Part shown: one piece after another, positions 26,664 through 33,928 of the stretch | How positions within the stretch are numbered: the first letter of the stretch is position 1 | Layout: each line of letters begins with the position of its first letter | Source: Bacillota bacterium | GTDB lineage: Bacteria > Bacillota > Clostridia > Oscillospirales > Ruminococcaceae | Length of the DNA stretch: 64,000 bases | Reading direction: 5' to 3' | NCBI GenBank assembly: GCA_023457355.1 | Contig: JAEWLW010000046.1 | Location: 1-64,000, forward strand | Program-made: the position numbers and the translations under genes | The notes under the pieces: model-generated | Seen by the model: the letters and a program-made list of their open reading frames with translations, nothing else | What the model was told of the DNA's origin: nothing | The model's database searches: none

Positions 26664-26960
26664 TCAACCTAAATAGTTCAGGATGGAGGCGGCCAGCTGT
26701 TGTGTTGAAACGCGATACGTTCCAGATTCAATCTGGGCGGCAAGCTGCTGCAACCGTGTGCTGCTGATAGTGGTTTCCACCTCGGCGGCAATATGCTGCA
26801 CGGTGCTGCCAAGCTCAACCTGACGTGCTGCCTCAGAGCTGATCGAAATGCGGTCTGTATTTGCCCCGCCTGTAGGAAGAGCCGCATTATCGGTCTTGAC
26901 AGAGGATACATTTTTGGTGCTTTCATAATATTTGAGCGCCTGGTTCCTATCTATTCTCAT
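26664..26960 (-). CDS. flgM: Anti-sigma-28 factor FlgM
   Basis: FlgM holds FliA/SigD inactive until it is exported through the finished hook. The 98-residue protein has the disordered N-terminal half and a C-terminal sigma-binding part: DRISISSEAARQVELGSTVQHIAAEVE...RLQQLAAQIESGTYRVSTQQLAASIL (about 37-95), typical of FlgM. GAGGAGGATTTTAC precedes ATG 26960. It is first in the operon under a sigma-28 promoter, a negative feedback loop. Confidence 0.93.
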   Translation of the reverse strand: MRIDRNQALKYYESTKNVSSVKTDNAALPTGGANTDRISISSEAARQVELGSTVQHIAAEVETTISSTRLQQLAAQIESGTYRVSTQQLAASILNYLG

Positions 26961-27023
26961 GTAAAATCCTCCTCGGGCAGTCTGAAATTTTAAAAACAAT
27001 TTTTCGATTCACCTATAAATCTC

Positions 27024-27050
27024 TAATCGGCAGCTGCCTTAAAAAATTAA
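27024..27050 (-). promoter_or_regulatory. Sigma-28 (FliA/SigD) promoter of flgM-csrA operon
   Basis: TTAA (27050-27047), exactly 15 bases, then GCCGATTA (27031-27024) on the minus strand, 64 bases before flgM. Strong match to the flagellar sigma consensus. Confidence 0.8.
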
Positions 27051-27102
27051 CCTGTTTGTTTCAAAATATATAAAATAATAAAAATGCCGTTTTGTATGGC
27101 TC

Positions 27103-27131
27103 TTGTAATCGCTTTGGGCAGTTGCTATAAT
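27103..27131 (+). promoter_or_regulatory. Promoter of the parA-comFB operon
   Basis: TTGTAA (27103-27108), 17 bases, perfect TATAAT (27126-27131), about 80 bases before the parA ATG. It is a vegetative promoter, so this operon is not obviously under sigma-28. Confidence 0.65.
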
Positions 27132-27210
27132 ATAGAAAGATTACAAGTAATAAAAGAAGATTTAGGGTTTAAAATGGGCTTCTTCTTGTTATATAAGGAG
27201 TATCTGCAGT

Positions 27211-27972
27211 ATGTGTAGAGTCGTATCTGTATCCAACCAAAAGGGCGGTGTGGGAAAAACCACAACAACCGGCGCAGTTTCCGCTGCGTTCACCAAAAAA
27301 GGGTTTCGCGTGCTGGCGGTGGATCTTGATCCGCAGGGCAACTTAACCTTCAGCGCCAAGGGCGACAACGAGCTGTCCGCATCTATTTACGATGTGCTCA
27401 AAGGTGCGGTCAAGCCGCAGCATGCCATACAGCATGTCGAATCCTGCGATTTAATCGCTTCTAACATACTGCTTTCAAGTACCGAGCTGGATTTCACCGA
27501 CAAGGGACGCGAATACATATTGCGGGATGTTGTGGAACCGCTAAAGCCCTATTACGATTATATTTTTATTGATACGCCGCCCAACCTCGGCATTTTGACC
27601 ATCAACGCTTTTACGGCGTCGGATTATATAATCGTTCCGGTGCTGTCGGATATTTTCAGCCTTCAGGGGCTGGCGCAGCTGCATGAATCGGTACAACATA
27701 TCAAGAGTTATTGCAACAGCAAGCTGGAGTTTGCCGGCATATTGCTCAATCGCTTTGACCCGCGAACCGTGCTGGCCAAGGAAATTATGGGCACGGCGGA
27801 TATGGTTTCAAAATCGCTGAACATCCCATTGTTTAAAACAAAAATCCGCTCAAGTGTTGCTGTGTCCGAGGCGCAATCCGCACAGGTCAGCATTTTCAAA
27901 TATTCGCGCAACAGCCCTGCCGCGAAGGATTATATTAATTTTGCGCAAGAACTGATCGAGAGGGGAATGTAG
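27211..27972 (+). CDS. ParA/Soj-family ATPase
   Basis: 253 residues with the deviant Walker A KGGVGKTTT (11-19, signature Lys present), Walker A' VLAVDLDPQGN (about 36-46) and Walker B-like YDYIFIDTPPNLG (about 110-122). These ATPases dimerise on ATP, bind DNA or membrane and position chromosomes, plasmids or protein clusters. No ParB or parS is adjacent. Instead a ComFB-domain gene begins 2 bases after its stop, so it is probably not the chromosome-partition Soj. Location beside flagellar genes suggests ParC/FlhG-like placement of a polar structure (inference). Confidence 0.9.
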   Translation: MCRVVSVSNQKGGVGKTTTTGAVSAAFTKKGFRVLAVDLDPQGNLTFSAKGDNELSASIYDVLKGAVKPQHAIQHVESCDLIASNILLSSTELDFTDKGREYILRDVVEPLKPYYDYIFIDTPPNLGILTINAFTASDYIIVPVLSDIFSLQGLAQLHESVQHIKSYCNSKLEFAGILLNRFDPRTVLAKEIMGTADMVSKSLNIPLFKTKIRSSVAVSEAQSAQVSIFKYSRNSPAAKDYINFAQELIERGM

Positions 27973-27974
27973 TA

Positions 27975-28598
27975 TTGGCCCGTTCCAAAAAAGACATCGA
28001 CAGAGAGCTGATGTATAAAAAAATTCTGCCGACAGCCATGACAGCCGAAAGCACCCCGGAAAGAACAAGCCGGCAGGACATCATGGAAGAAACACTGTCG
28101 CAAAATATGGCTGCGGCGACGTTGGCTGTCAGTATTAACACGCCTGTTGAAGTCATCGTTTCATCTCCGGCTGGCGAAGAGCACCTCCAAATGCCTTCGA
28201 TGGCAGAGTTTGAACCGGAGGCACCGGTGCAGGCACAGCCAAACGTGCAGGCGCAAGACGAAACAGAAGCCGGGGCGCCCCGGCAGCCGAATATGCGGGG
28301 CGCGGCAGTCTCCAGTGAACCGCCGTTGGTTAATCTGATGGAAGCATTCGTCGAAAAGCGGCTGGATGCCGCGATGAAAAAGTTTAAATGCTGCACCTGC
28401 GAACGCTGCCGCAAAGATGTGCTGGCGTTCACACTTAACAAGCTTCCGCCGCTGTATGTGATTGAGGATGACCCTGATATTCGGGACCTACACGAACGGG
28501 AACGCGCCGCGCAGGTGGCTACTGCGCTGGTACAGGCAATATTAGCCGTTAAGGCGCATCCTTCTCATGAAATTGTCCGAAAAGAGCCCTTCGTTTAA
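27975..28598 (+). CDS. ComFB-domain protein coupled to ParA
   Basis: 207 residues starting at TTG 27975, with GAGAGGGGA 8 bases upstream. The N-terminal 110 residues are charged, Pro/Glu/Ala-rich and probably disordered. The C-terminus (about 115-195) is a ComFB domain: VNLMEAFVEKRLDAAMKKFKCCTCERCRKDVLAFTLNKLPPLYV, with the conserved CxC-x2-C and D-x-LA-x-LN-x-LPP-x-YV motif. Recent reports describe ComFB proteins as cyclic dinucleotide receptors. Coupled translation with ParA suggests a signal-responsive adaptor of the ATPase (inference). The stop codon lies inside a hairpin that is duplicated 285 bases downstream. Confidence 0.85.
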   Translation: MARSKKDIDRELMYKKILPTAMTAESTPERTSRQDIMEETLSQNMAAATLAVSINTPVEVIVSSPAGEEHLQMPSMAEFEPEAPVQAQPNVQAQDETEAGAPRQPNMRGAAVSSEPPLVNLMEAFVEKRLDAAMKKFKCCTCERCRKDVLAFTLNKLPPLYVIEDDPDIRDLHERERAAQVATALVQAILAVKAHPSHEIVRKEPFV

Positions 28599-28610
28599 TG
28601 AAGGGCTCTT
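28581..28610 (+). repeat. 30-bp palindrome, first copy
   Basis: A hairpin (AAGAGCCCTTC with GAAGGGCTCTT) spanning the last codons and stop of the ComFB gene. It is base-for-base identical to 28866-28895. This copy lacks a downstream T-run, so it is a poor terminator alone. Confidence 0.85.
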
Positions 28611-28865
28611 CAGTTTGTCGAAAAACGAACATTTTAGAAAATGTTGCACACATCAAAAGTTTTGGTTAAGCTTTTTCAAAAGCTTGCAGGGTTGGGGCAG
28701 CGCCCCACAAAGTACCCTAACGCTGTAAGAAGTGCAGGAGAGGGCGCAAAACAGCCCAGTGGACTGTTTTTGCGGGGAGGACCTCGCCAGGGGTTCTTGC
28801 ATAGCGCGATAAATGGTATTTGTTTATGCAAGTTGCTAAGCCCCTGTCACTTTATTTAAAAACTT
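28611..28865 (+). repeat. Interspersed MITE-like repeat, copy 1
   Basis: A 255-bp non-coding element set between two identical 30-bp palindromes. It shares with copy 2 (40300-40641, other strand) a perfect 31-bp block (28618-28648), the neighbouring AAAAGTTTTGGT and AAGCTTTT/AAAAGCTT hairpin (28655-28684), a second hairpin AAAACAGCCC/GGACTGTTTT (28748-28771) and an ACTTTAT block 10 bases before the closing hairpin. No convincing ORF. It fills the whole gap between comFB and the terminator. Confidence 0.75.
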
Positions 28866-28899
28866 AAAGAGCCCTTCGTTTAATGAAGGGCTCTTTTTG
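28866..28899 (+). terminator. Terminator of the parA-comFB operon (second palindrome copy)
   Basis: Identical 30-bp hairpin to 28581-28610, but here followed by TTTTT, making a proper intrinsic terminator. Its distance of about 270 bases from the stop codon is explained by the inserted repeat. Confidence 0.85.
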
Positions 28900-28914
28900 T
28901 ATGGTGATATTTGT

Positions 28915-30147
28915 TTATTGTTCCTCAGAAAAGGGACGCTGCAGGCTGTCCCAGGTGTAGTTGACCGCCTCGACACATTCTAAGTACTTTTGAGACACAA
29001 TATTGCTGTCAAGCCCCAGCTCTTCAGCGCAATTCGAAACTGTCCGCCAGTCGGCAGCTTCATAAGCGAGAATCAAACGATATAAGGTGCCCGCGGGGCC
29101 AGATTTTTCGGTCAGCGCATCACGGATCTCGTCGATGACAGGAAGCTCTTTAAGCGCTTCCTTGAGCGGAATTTGCAGCAGGATATCCAGCGTTGAAAAC
29201 ATGCCCAGCAAGTAAGCGTCAGACTTGGCAAGGTTAAGCCGGGCCGCATATTGAGAAAGCTCGGAGCATAAACTACCGCGCAAAAAAGAGGTTTTGATTA
29301 TTTCAGCGGAAAGGTCGCCGTCGCTTTGCTTAAAGCTGAGCAGATAAACCCATTGCTTCAGTTGCCCCAGACCCAAAACCACCAGCGCCTGTTTAACCGA
29401 CCGAACGCGGTTGCGAAGTGCAAAATAAGCGGAGTTAACCAAACGAATCAGTGAAAACGCCAACGTCACATCGCGTGAGATGATAGTTGAAATTTCGTCG
29501 ACATCGGGCTCGTCGCGGGTTACGGCAATCATCAGCTGAAAGAAGTTGCTTTGCAAATGATCCAGCCGGTTCATCTTTGCGCTAAAGGCCTGCGAAATGG
29601 CGGTACCCTGAAAATAACCGCAACCCAGCGATTTGGCCTGCTGATATTTTTCGGGGGTGTCAACATTATAGGCGATGACCTTCTTTTTGAAACTTTTGGC
29701 GATATCAATGGCGCTGGACGTCGTTTCATCCAATGCGTTCATATCTATCTTCAGATAATCCGACTCGCCCAGCAAGGAAAAAAACCGGGGAGAAAACTCA
29801 AAGCCGCGCATGGCAATTCGATATCCGGTGCGTTTAAGACTGATGATTTCGCGCAGCGCATCGGGGTGAATGGCGGCGCTGTCGTCTATTTCAATGACAA
29901 GGCTATGGGGATTGAACATTCTGGGGACTCTGCGCAGCAGCAGATTGGGTGTAAAAGGAATAAAAGCCGTTTTGCTGCTCATAAAGCTATCGCTGTCCAG
30001 CTGGGTTAAAAAACCTTCAATGGCGTTTGCGGCCAGCGTATCCCCCTGGTTGTAGAGACTTGCGCGGTTGTCCTGATAAAGCAGCTCATATCCAAGCAGC
30101 TCTTTGTTGTCGCTCATGATCGGCTGGCGAACCACATTCATTTGCAT
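28915..30147 (-). CDS. EAL-HDOD signalling protein with degenerate EAL site
   Basis: The 410-residue protein (YuxH/CdgJ-like architecture) has an N-terminal EAL domain (about 1-200) and a C-terminal HDOD domain (about 200-395, with SRDVTLAFSLIRLVNSAYFALRNRVRSVKQALVVLGLGQLKQWVYLL). In the EAL part, GYELLYQ, LVIEIDD and DYLKIDM survive. The DDFG motif is replaced by MRGF and the AEGVE motif by AYNVD, removing metal ligands, so c-di-GMP hydrolysis is very unlikely. Such proteins act as signalling scaffolds and in Vibrio affect motility. GGGAGGAACCGTT precedes ATG. Confidence 0.9.
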   Translation of the reverse strand: MQMNVVRQPIMSDNKELLGYELLYQDNRASLYNQGDTLAANAIEGFLTQLDSDSFMSSKTAFIPFTPNLLLRRVPRMFNPHSLVIEIDDSAAIHPDALREIISLKRTGYRIAMRGFEFSPRFFSLLGESDYLKIDMNALDETTSSAIDIAKSFKKKVIAYNVDTPEKYQQAKSLGCGYFQGTAISQAFSAKMNRLDHLQSNFFQLMIAVTRDEPDVDEISTIISRDVTLAFSLIRLVNSAYFALRNRVRSVKQALVVLGLGQLKQWVYLLSFKQSDGDLSAEIIKTSFLRGSLCSELSQYAARLNLAKSDAYLLGMFSTLDILLQIPLKEALKELPVIDEIRDALTEKSGPAGTLYRLILAYEAADWRTVSNCAEELGLDSNIVSQKYLECVEAVNYTWDSLQRPFSEEQ

Positions 30148-30207
30148 AACGGTTCCTCCCGAAGATTACTGTGTATTACAAAATTGATAACGGGCAGTTT
30201 GCCTGTT

Positions 30208-30258
30208 AAAAAAGCATGGTGCCCTAAAAGCCTGTATCCGCTGGAACAGAGGGCATAT
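30208..30258 (-). terminator. Probable terminator after the FtsA-like gene
   Basis: On the minus strand a long hairpin (TGCCCT-CTGT ... ACAG-AGGGCA) is followed within 5 bases by TTTTTT. It stands between the FtsA-like stop and the EAL-HDOD start, so the latter may have its own promoter or rely on read-through. The rest of 30148-30302 shows only a small palindrome at 30189-30207. Confidence 0.55.
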
Positions 30259-30302
30259 GAGCGGTATTACCGACAGGAACCCCCGTGCTTAAAAAGGGGC
30301 GT

Positions 30303-32513
30303 TCAGTGACGTTTCGCCCAGTAAATGTCAATTTTATCGCCGTTTTGAATCGGCTCAATATAAGAGGCACTCTTCCCATTATGGAGCAGTACAATATCCC
30401 CCTGAGGCTTTGTGGCGTCAATATCCACCAGATTGAGCATATCAACAAACTGATATATTGCACCGTCCGGCTTAGGTGGTAACATGCGCTTGGCGCCGTT
30501 AACGGTGACCTCCAGCGCCGGAACAACCGGCATGGGCAGCGGCTGCGGCGCGGCAACCGGAGACGTTTGCATTTGGGGAGCACCCACTGTAGCCATCGCC
30601 GGCGTCTGCGGCACGGTTTGCACAGCGGAAACAGGCGCTACAGCTTTGATGCCATCAGACGTTGACGGGATAATTGATCGTGTATCAAGTGTAAGGGTAA
30701 CGGCCGGTTGCGGGGCCGGTTCCTCCACTGCGGGTGCGGCCGCTGCAATAATGGCGTCGTTGTTTTTTAAACGGTAGGTTTTGGCTCTGGGTAAGCCGTT
30801 GACCAGAAAATGCAGGCCTTGCTCGTCAACACCCAGATGCCGCAACAGATCACCGAGGGTCTTTATGTTCGAAACCTCAACCCGGTCCTTGTTATGTATC
30901 GGTTGCCCTGGCACGGCACGCCGACCATTGATAGTTGCAAAGCAGCCCGCCTCGACAGCCGAACCGTGATAATATACCGTTGCAGGCTCGCCAAGTACGG
31001 CAAGCTGGTCAATGCTTAAAGAGGCGTCCTTGCCGCTTTGCGCCAGTACAACCTCAATTTCGTCGCCGCTTTTAACCGAGCTGGAGATGCTGGCAGGTTC
31101 GCCATTCAGACGAAGCTCCGCCGGTTGAAGGTGGCCGCCGCGGGCGATGCAGCGTTTCCCGTTGAGCTCATATTCGATGCTGCGCCCGTTTTTACCTAAA
31201 ACGTCGCTGTATTTGTAGCCGCACAGGAGCAAAACATCCATCAAAGGCATCACAGTGCTGCGGAAAAGCTGCTTCTTTTCGCCGTTGAGCATGACGGAAA
31301 AGCCGCGGTGCTCTCCGGCGGCGGCCGCAGTCAGCGCAATCCCGAGGGGGGTGGCATATTCCGGCCCCTGCAAATCCTGGTTCGCTGTCATGACACGCTT
31401 CATAAAATTGTTGCCGCCGACAGCGACCTTCCGCTGGTCAATACCCAACCTGTCCGCAACCAGGGCGCAAAGCGTGGGCACCTTGCTACCGCCGCCCACA
31501 AGAAAAACAGCGGCCGGGGGGTGGCAGTTTGCCGCCAATATTTTTTCGCAGATGACCTTGCTGAGCGTATCGATGGCGCCACTAATCGAATCAAGCAGTG
31601 TTTCTCGCGCAACAGAATCATCAAAGCCCATAATATCGCTGTAGGCAATTTCTGCGGTATCGGTGCCCAGCAGGTGTTTCATGCTTTCGGCGGTTGAAAA
31701 GTCAACCAGATATTTCCGGATAATTTCTTCGGTAATTTCATCGCCTGCCACCGTTGCCATTGTATAGGCTGTGACGCTGCCGTCTTCGCAGATGGCAATA
31801 TCCGAGGTGCCTGCCCCGATATCCACCAGCGCCAGGTTCAGCAGCCGCAGTTCGTTGGGAATGACGGCGTTCATGGCGGCGATGGGTTCCAGTGTTAGAA
31901 AATCAATTTCAAGGTCAATTTTGCTCATAGCCGCCTGAAGCGAATCAACGACCTCACTGGGCAAAAAAGTGGCGATAACCTCAACCCGTACATCCTTACC
32001 TTTGTGCCCCAAGATGGTGGAATAGGCATAATTATCTAAAAAAAAGCGCTTAACCGAATAGCCGACGCAATAAAACTCAATATCGCCCTCCGCTTCGGCC
32101 AGCGCCTCGCTGGCGCGGCTTACGGCACCCATTTCAAGCTCGTAAACCGTCTCTTTGTTGATTGCCTGTTTGGGCGAAACGGTCATCGAAAAATCGGCCG
32201 TGTTGGTTTTTAACGCGCGGCCTGCCGCAGCAACACAAACCCTGTGCAGCGCAAAGCCCAGCTGAGATTCCAGGGAGGCTTTTACGCGGCCTGCCACGGC
32301 GGCAACTTCGTCGATATCCTCTATCTGACCGTCAATCATAGCGCGCTTTTCGTGCTCGATTGTTTCAATTGCCACAACATGAAAGCGGTCATTGCGCATC
32401 AGGCCGACCAGCCCGATAATGCTGCGGGTACCGATGTCCAAGGCAAAAACCAACTCATCCGGGTTTATCCCGGAAAGAAGGTTTGCGTTCGTTTTCGACC
32501 AGTCCTTCATCAT
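30303..32513 (-). CDS. FtsA/PilM-like SHS2 actin-fold ATPase with C-terminal beta-grasp-like repeats
   Basis: About 736 residues. The first 400 form an actin-fold ATPase of the FtsA type: phosphate-1 loop VFALDIGTRSIIGLVG (about 18-33), SHS2 subdomain (about 80-165), phosphate-2 LALVDIGAGTSDIAI and adenosine motif VFLVGGGSKVPTLCALVADRLG. About 420-600 and 665-735 hold repeated NG-turn beta modules (for example VTVNGAKRMLPP...IVLLHNGKSASY...IQNGDKIDIYW), separated by a Pro-rich linker. No ftsZ or pilus genes are near. It is longer than division FtsA (about 420). The upstream PilZ gene is 23 bases away. Start chosen at ATG 32513 because GGGAG lies before it. Confidence 0.8.
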   Translation of the reverse strand: MMKDWSKTNANLLSGINPDELVFALDIGTRSIIGLVGLMRNDRFHVVAIETIEHEKRAMIDGQIEDIDEVAAVAGRVKASLESQLGFALHRVCVAAAGRALKTNTADFSMTVSPKQAINKETVYELEMGAVSRASEALAEAEGDIEFYCVGYSVKRFFLDNYAYSTILGHKGKDVRVEVIATFLPSEVVDSLQAAMSKIDLEIDFLTLEPIAAMNAVIPNELRLLNLALVDIGAGTSDIAICEDGSVTAYTMATVAGDEITEEIIRKYLVDFSTAESMKHLLGTDTAEIAYSDIMGFDDSVARETLLDSISGAIDTLSKVICEKILAANCHPPAAVFLVGGGSKVPTLCALVADRLGIDQRKVAVGGNNFMKRVMTANQDLQGPEYATPLGIALTAAAAGEHRGFSVMLNGEKKQLFRSTVMPLMDVLLLCGYKYSDVLGKNGRSIEYELNGKRCIARGGHLQPAELRLNGEPASISSSVKSGDEIEVVLAQSGKDASLSIDQLAVLGEPATVYYHGSAVEAGCFATINGRRAVPGQPIHNKDRVEVSNIKTLGDLLRHLGVDEQGLHFLVNGLPRAKTYRLKNNDAIIAAAAPAVEEPAPQPAVTLTLDTRSIIPSTSDGIKAVAPVSAVQTVPQTPAMATVGAPQMQTSPVAAPQPLPMPVVPALEVTVNGAKRMLPPKPDGAIYQFVDMLNLVDIDATKPQGDIVLLHNGKSASYIEPIQNGDKIDIYWAKRH

Positions 32514-32536
32514 TTGCACTCCCATATCAACCGTCG

Positions 32537-33220
32537 TTAATCGTAGCGGTTCTTTTTTCGGTTTTGAATTTCAATACGTTGCAGTTTAAATAAAATGTTG
32601 CATAAGTGGTCTATCTGCCGGGTTGAAAAATTAACAAATTCACAGCCGTATTGTTTTTGGCCGGGCACCACGCGTCTGGGCACAATTTCACGGCATACCC
32701 GGCAGCAAAATTCCATTTTTCTGTCCATCAGCTCAAAAGTGGTCAGCAAAAGGTTACCCGGATTTAATTCCCTGTTGCTGCCGATGCGGATGCCGCCCAA
32801 GCTGATATCATAGAGCATTAAAGTCATGGCTTCTTCCTCAGAATCGTCTGGGCCGATATTTTCATGCTGTAAAACGGCGGTTGCCACCACATTTGTATTA
32901 AGTCTGAAATATTTGCGGCGTTCATAGCCCTGCGCAGTATGTACATTAACCAACGTCAGCATACTGGTTGTTGAAATGTAAACATTTCCCCGCATCAGCA
33001 AAAAGCCCTGCTTGCTGGCGAAAGAAATCACTTTAACCGGCGTGTTATAAGCCACCAGAGGCAAACGCTCATCTTCCTGTGCAGAAACGATAGTCATTCG
33101 CGCGTTGTCGTCGGGGTCGATTGATTCCACGCGTGCGACCACAAGGAGGTCGTTTTGTTCGGTTTTTATTTCGCAAAGGTTGCCCACCAACTCTTGCAAA
33201 AAGGTCTTTCTCTCAGGCAT
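32537..33220 (-). CDS. PilZ-domain c-di-GMP receptor (YcgR/YpfA-like)
   Basis: 227 residues with an N-terminal YcgR-type barrel (about 10-95) and a PilZ domain (about 98-215). Both c-di-GMP motifs are present: RRKYFRL (RxxxR, near 101-107) and DISLGGIRIG (D/NxSxxG, near 138-147). Such proteins bind c-di-GMP and brake or reprogramme flagellar motors. It is the first gene of a probable operon with the FtsA-like ATPase. AGGAGGAACAGACA precedes ATG. Confidence 0.92.
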   Translation of the reverse strand: MPERKTFLQELVGNLCEIKTEQNDLLVVARVESIDPDDNARMTIVSAQEDERLPLVAYNTPVKVISFASKQGFLLMRGNVYISTTSMLTLVNVHTAQGYERRKYFRLNTNVVATAVLQHENIGPDDSEEEAMTLMLYDISLGGIRIGSNRELNPGNLLLTTFELMDRKMEFCCRVCREIVPRRVVPGQKQYGCEFVNFSTRQIDHLCNILFKLQRIEIQNRKKNRYD

Positions 33221-33300
33221 TGTCTGTTCCTCCTGGTGTCTGGCTTACTGTAAGAATGATACAAAACGACGCATAACGCAATAAAGCATAAAATGCACAA

Positions 33301-33317
33301 GCAGCAACCCTTGCTGC
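33301..33317. other. Small palindrome in the PilZ leader
   Basis: GCAGCAA/TTGCTGC perfect 7-bp arms with a 3-base loop, inside the long leader (33221-33485) of the PilZ gene. The rest of the leader shows no known riboswitch core; I looked specifically for the GEMM c-di-GMP consensus and did not see it. Confidence 0.4.
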
Positions 33318-33492
33318 GGCAGATGCCATTTAAGCGCGCAAACTACAATGCAAGCTGTCAAATTAAGAAGGCGTCTCAAGCGTATGAAAATGTTTACCGC
33401 AACTTTTTTGGAAAAGCCGTACTTTTTAAATAAACCTCGTGCCGGTCTTTAACAACTGTGTGCAGCTTTTTAATCATATGTTTTTCACAATG

Positions 33493-33521
33493 ATTATAAT
33501 ATTACTATAACATTTTTTCTA
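33493..33521 (-). promoter_or_regulatory. Probable promoter of the PilZ-FtsA-like operon
   Basis: TAGAAA (33521-33516), 17 bases, perfect TATAAT (33498-33493) on the minus strand, giving a leader of about 265 bases before the PilZ start. Confidence 0.45.
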
Positions 33522-33562
33522 AAAAGAAGCTAGAATTTTTAGTGCATTATAGGCGTAAATAG

Positions 33563-33928
33563 CTATTTTTTTAGGGCGGACCGGTGCCGCTGTTCAACCT
33601 GCTGGCGTAATTGCTCGGCACTTGTCCGGTTGCCGGCCGGTGTGACCTCGCTATAATGCTTGATATCTTCTGAAATTTGCATAAGCTGCCCGTAAATGAT
33701 GGCGACGACCTGATAAAGCTCAGGCGGAATCGTGCGCCCAACTTCCAGCATGCACATCAAAGAGGCAGCGCTGTCGTCCCGAAAGACCGGGATGCCCTTG
33801 CTCTCAGCAATATCTATAATTTTTTCCGCAACATTGCCGCAGCCCGACGCAATGACCACTGGGGCCACATCAGTTTCTTCCTGGTATTTTAACGCGACTG
33901 CTTTTGTTCTTTTCTCAGATTTTGACAT
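33563..33928 (-). CDS. FlhB C-terminal-domain homologue (YlqH/FhlX type)
   Basis: 121 residues resembling only the cytoplasmic domain of FlhB: AVALKYQEETDVAPVVIASGCGNVAEKIIDIAESKGIPVFRDDSAASLMCMLEVGRTIPPELYQVVAIIYGQL. It has no membrane part and lacks the NPTH autocleavage tetrapeptide. Bacillus YlqH and related FhlX proteins look the same and can partly replace the cleaved FlhB C-domain. It overlaps the FliK-like gene by 14 bases. Full FlhB is at 47951-49012. Confidence 0.88.
   Translation of the reverse strand: MSKSEKRTKAVALKYQEETDVAPVVIASGCGNVAEKIIDIAESKGIPVFRDDSAASLMCMLEVGRTIPPELYQVVAIIYGQLMQISEDIKHYSEVTPAGNRTSAEQLRQQVEQRHRSALKK

Noticed and set aside
27211..27972. Chromosome partition Soj or plasmid origin at the ParA gene
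   Set aside because: No ParB, parS-like repeats, iterons or replication gene nearby; the surroundings are flagellar.
28641..28859. 72-residue frame in repeat copy 1, and the 88-residue frame at 40299-40565 in copy 2, which share an SSGLFL-like stretch
   Set aside because: The similarity follows from the shared hairpin; the flanking residues do not align, the starts lack ribosome-binding sites and the frames are broken elsewhere in the repeat.
33221..33490. Long leader of the PilZ gene considered as a c-di-GMP (GEMM) riboswitch
   Set aside because: The conserved CACGCACAGGGCAAACC-type and GGGACGCAAAGC-type cores are not found on the minus strand.
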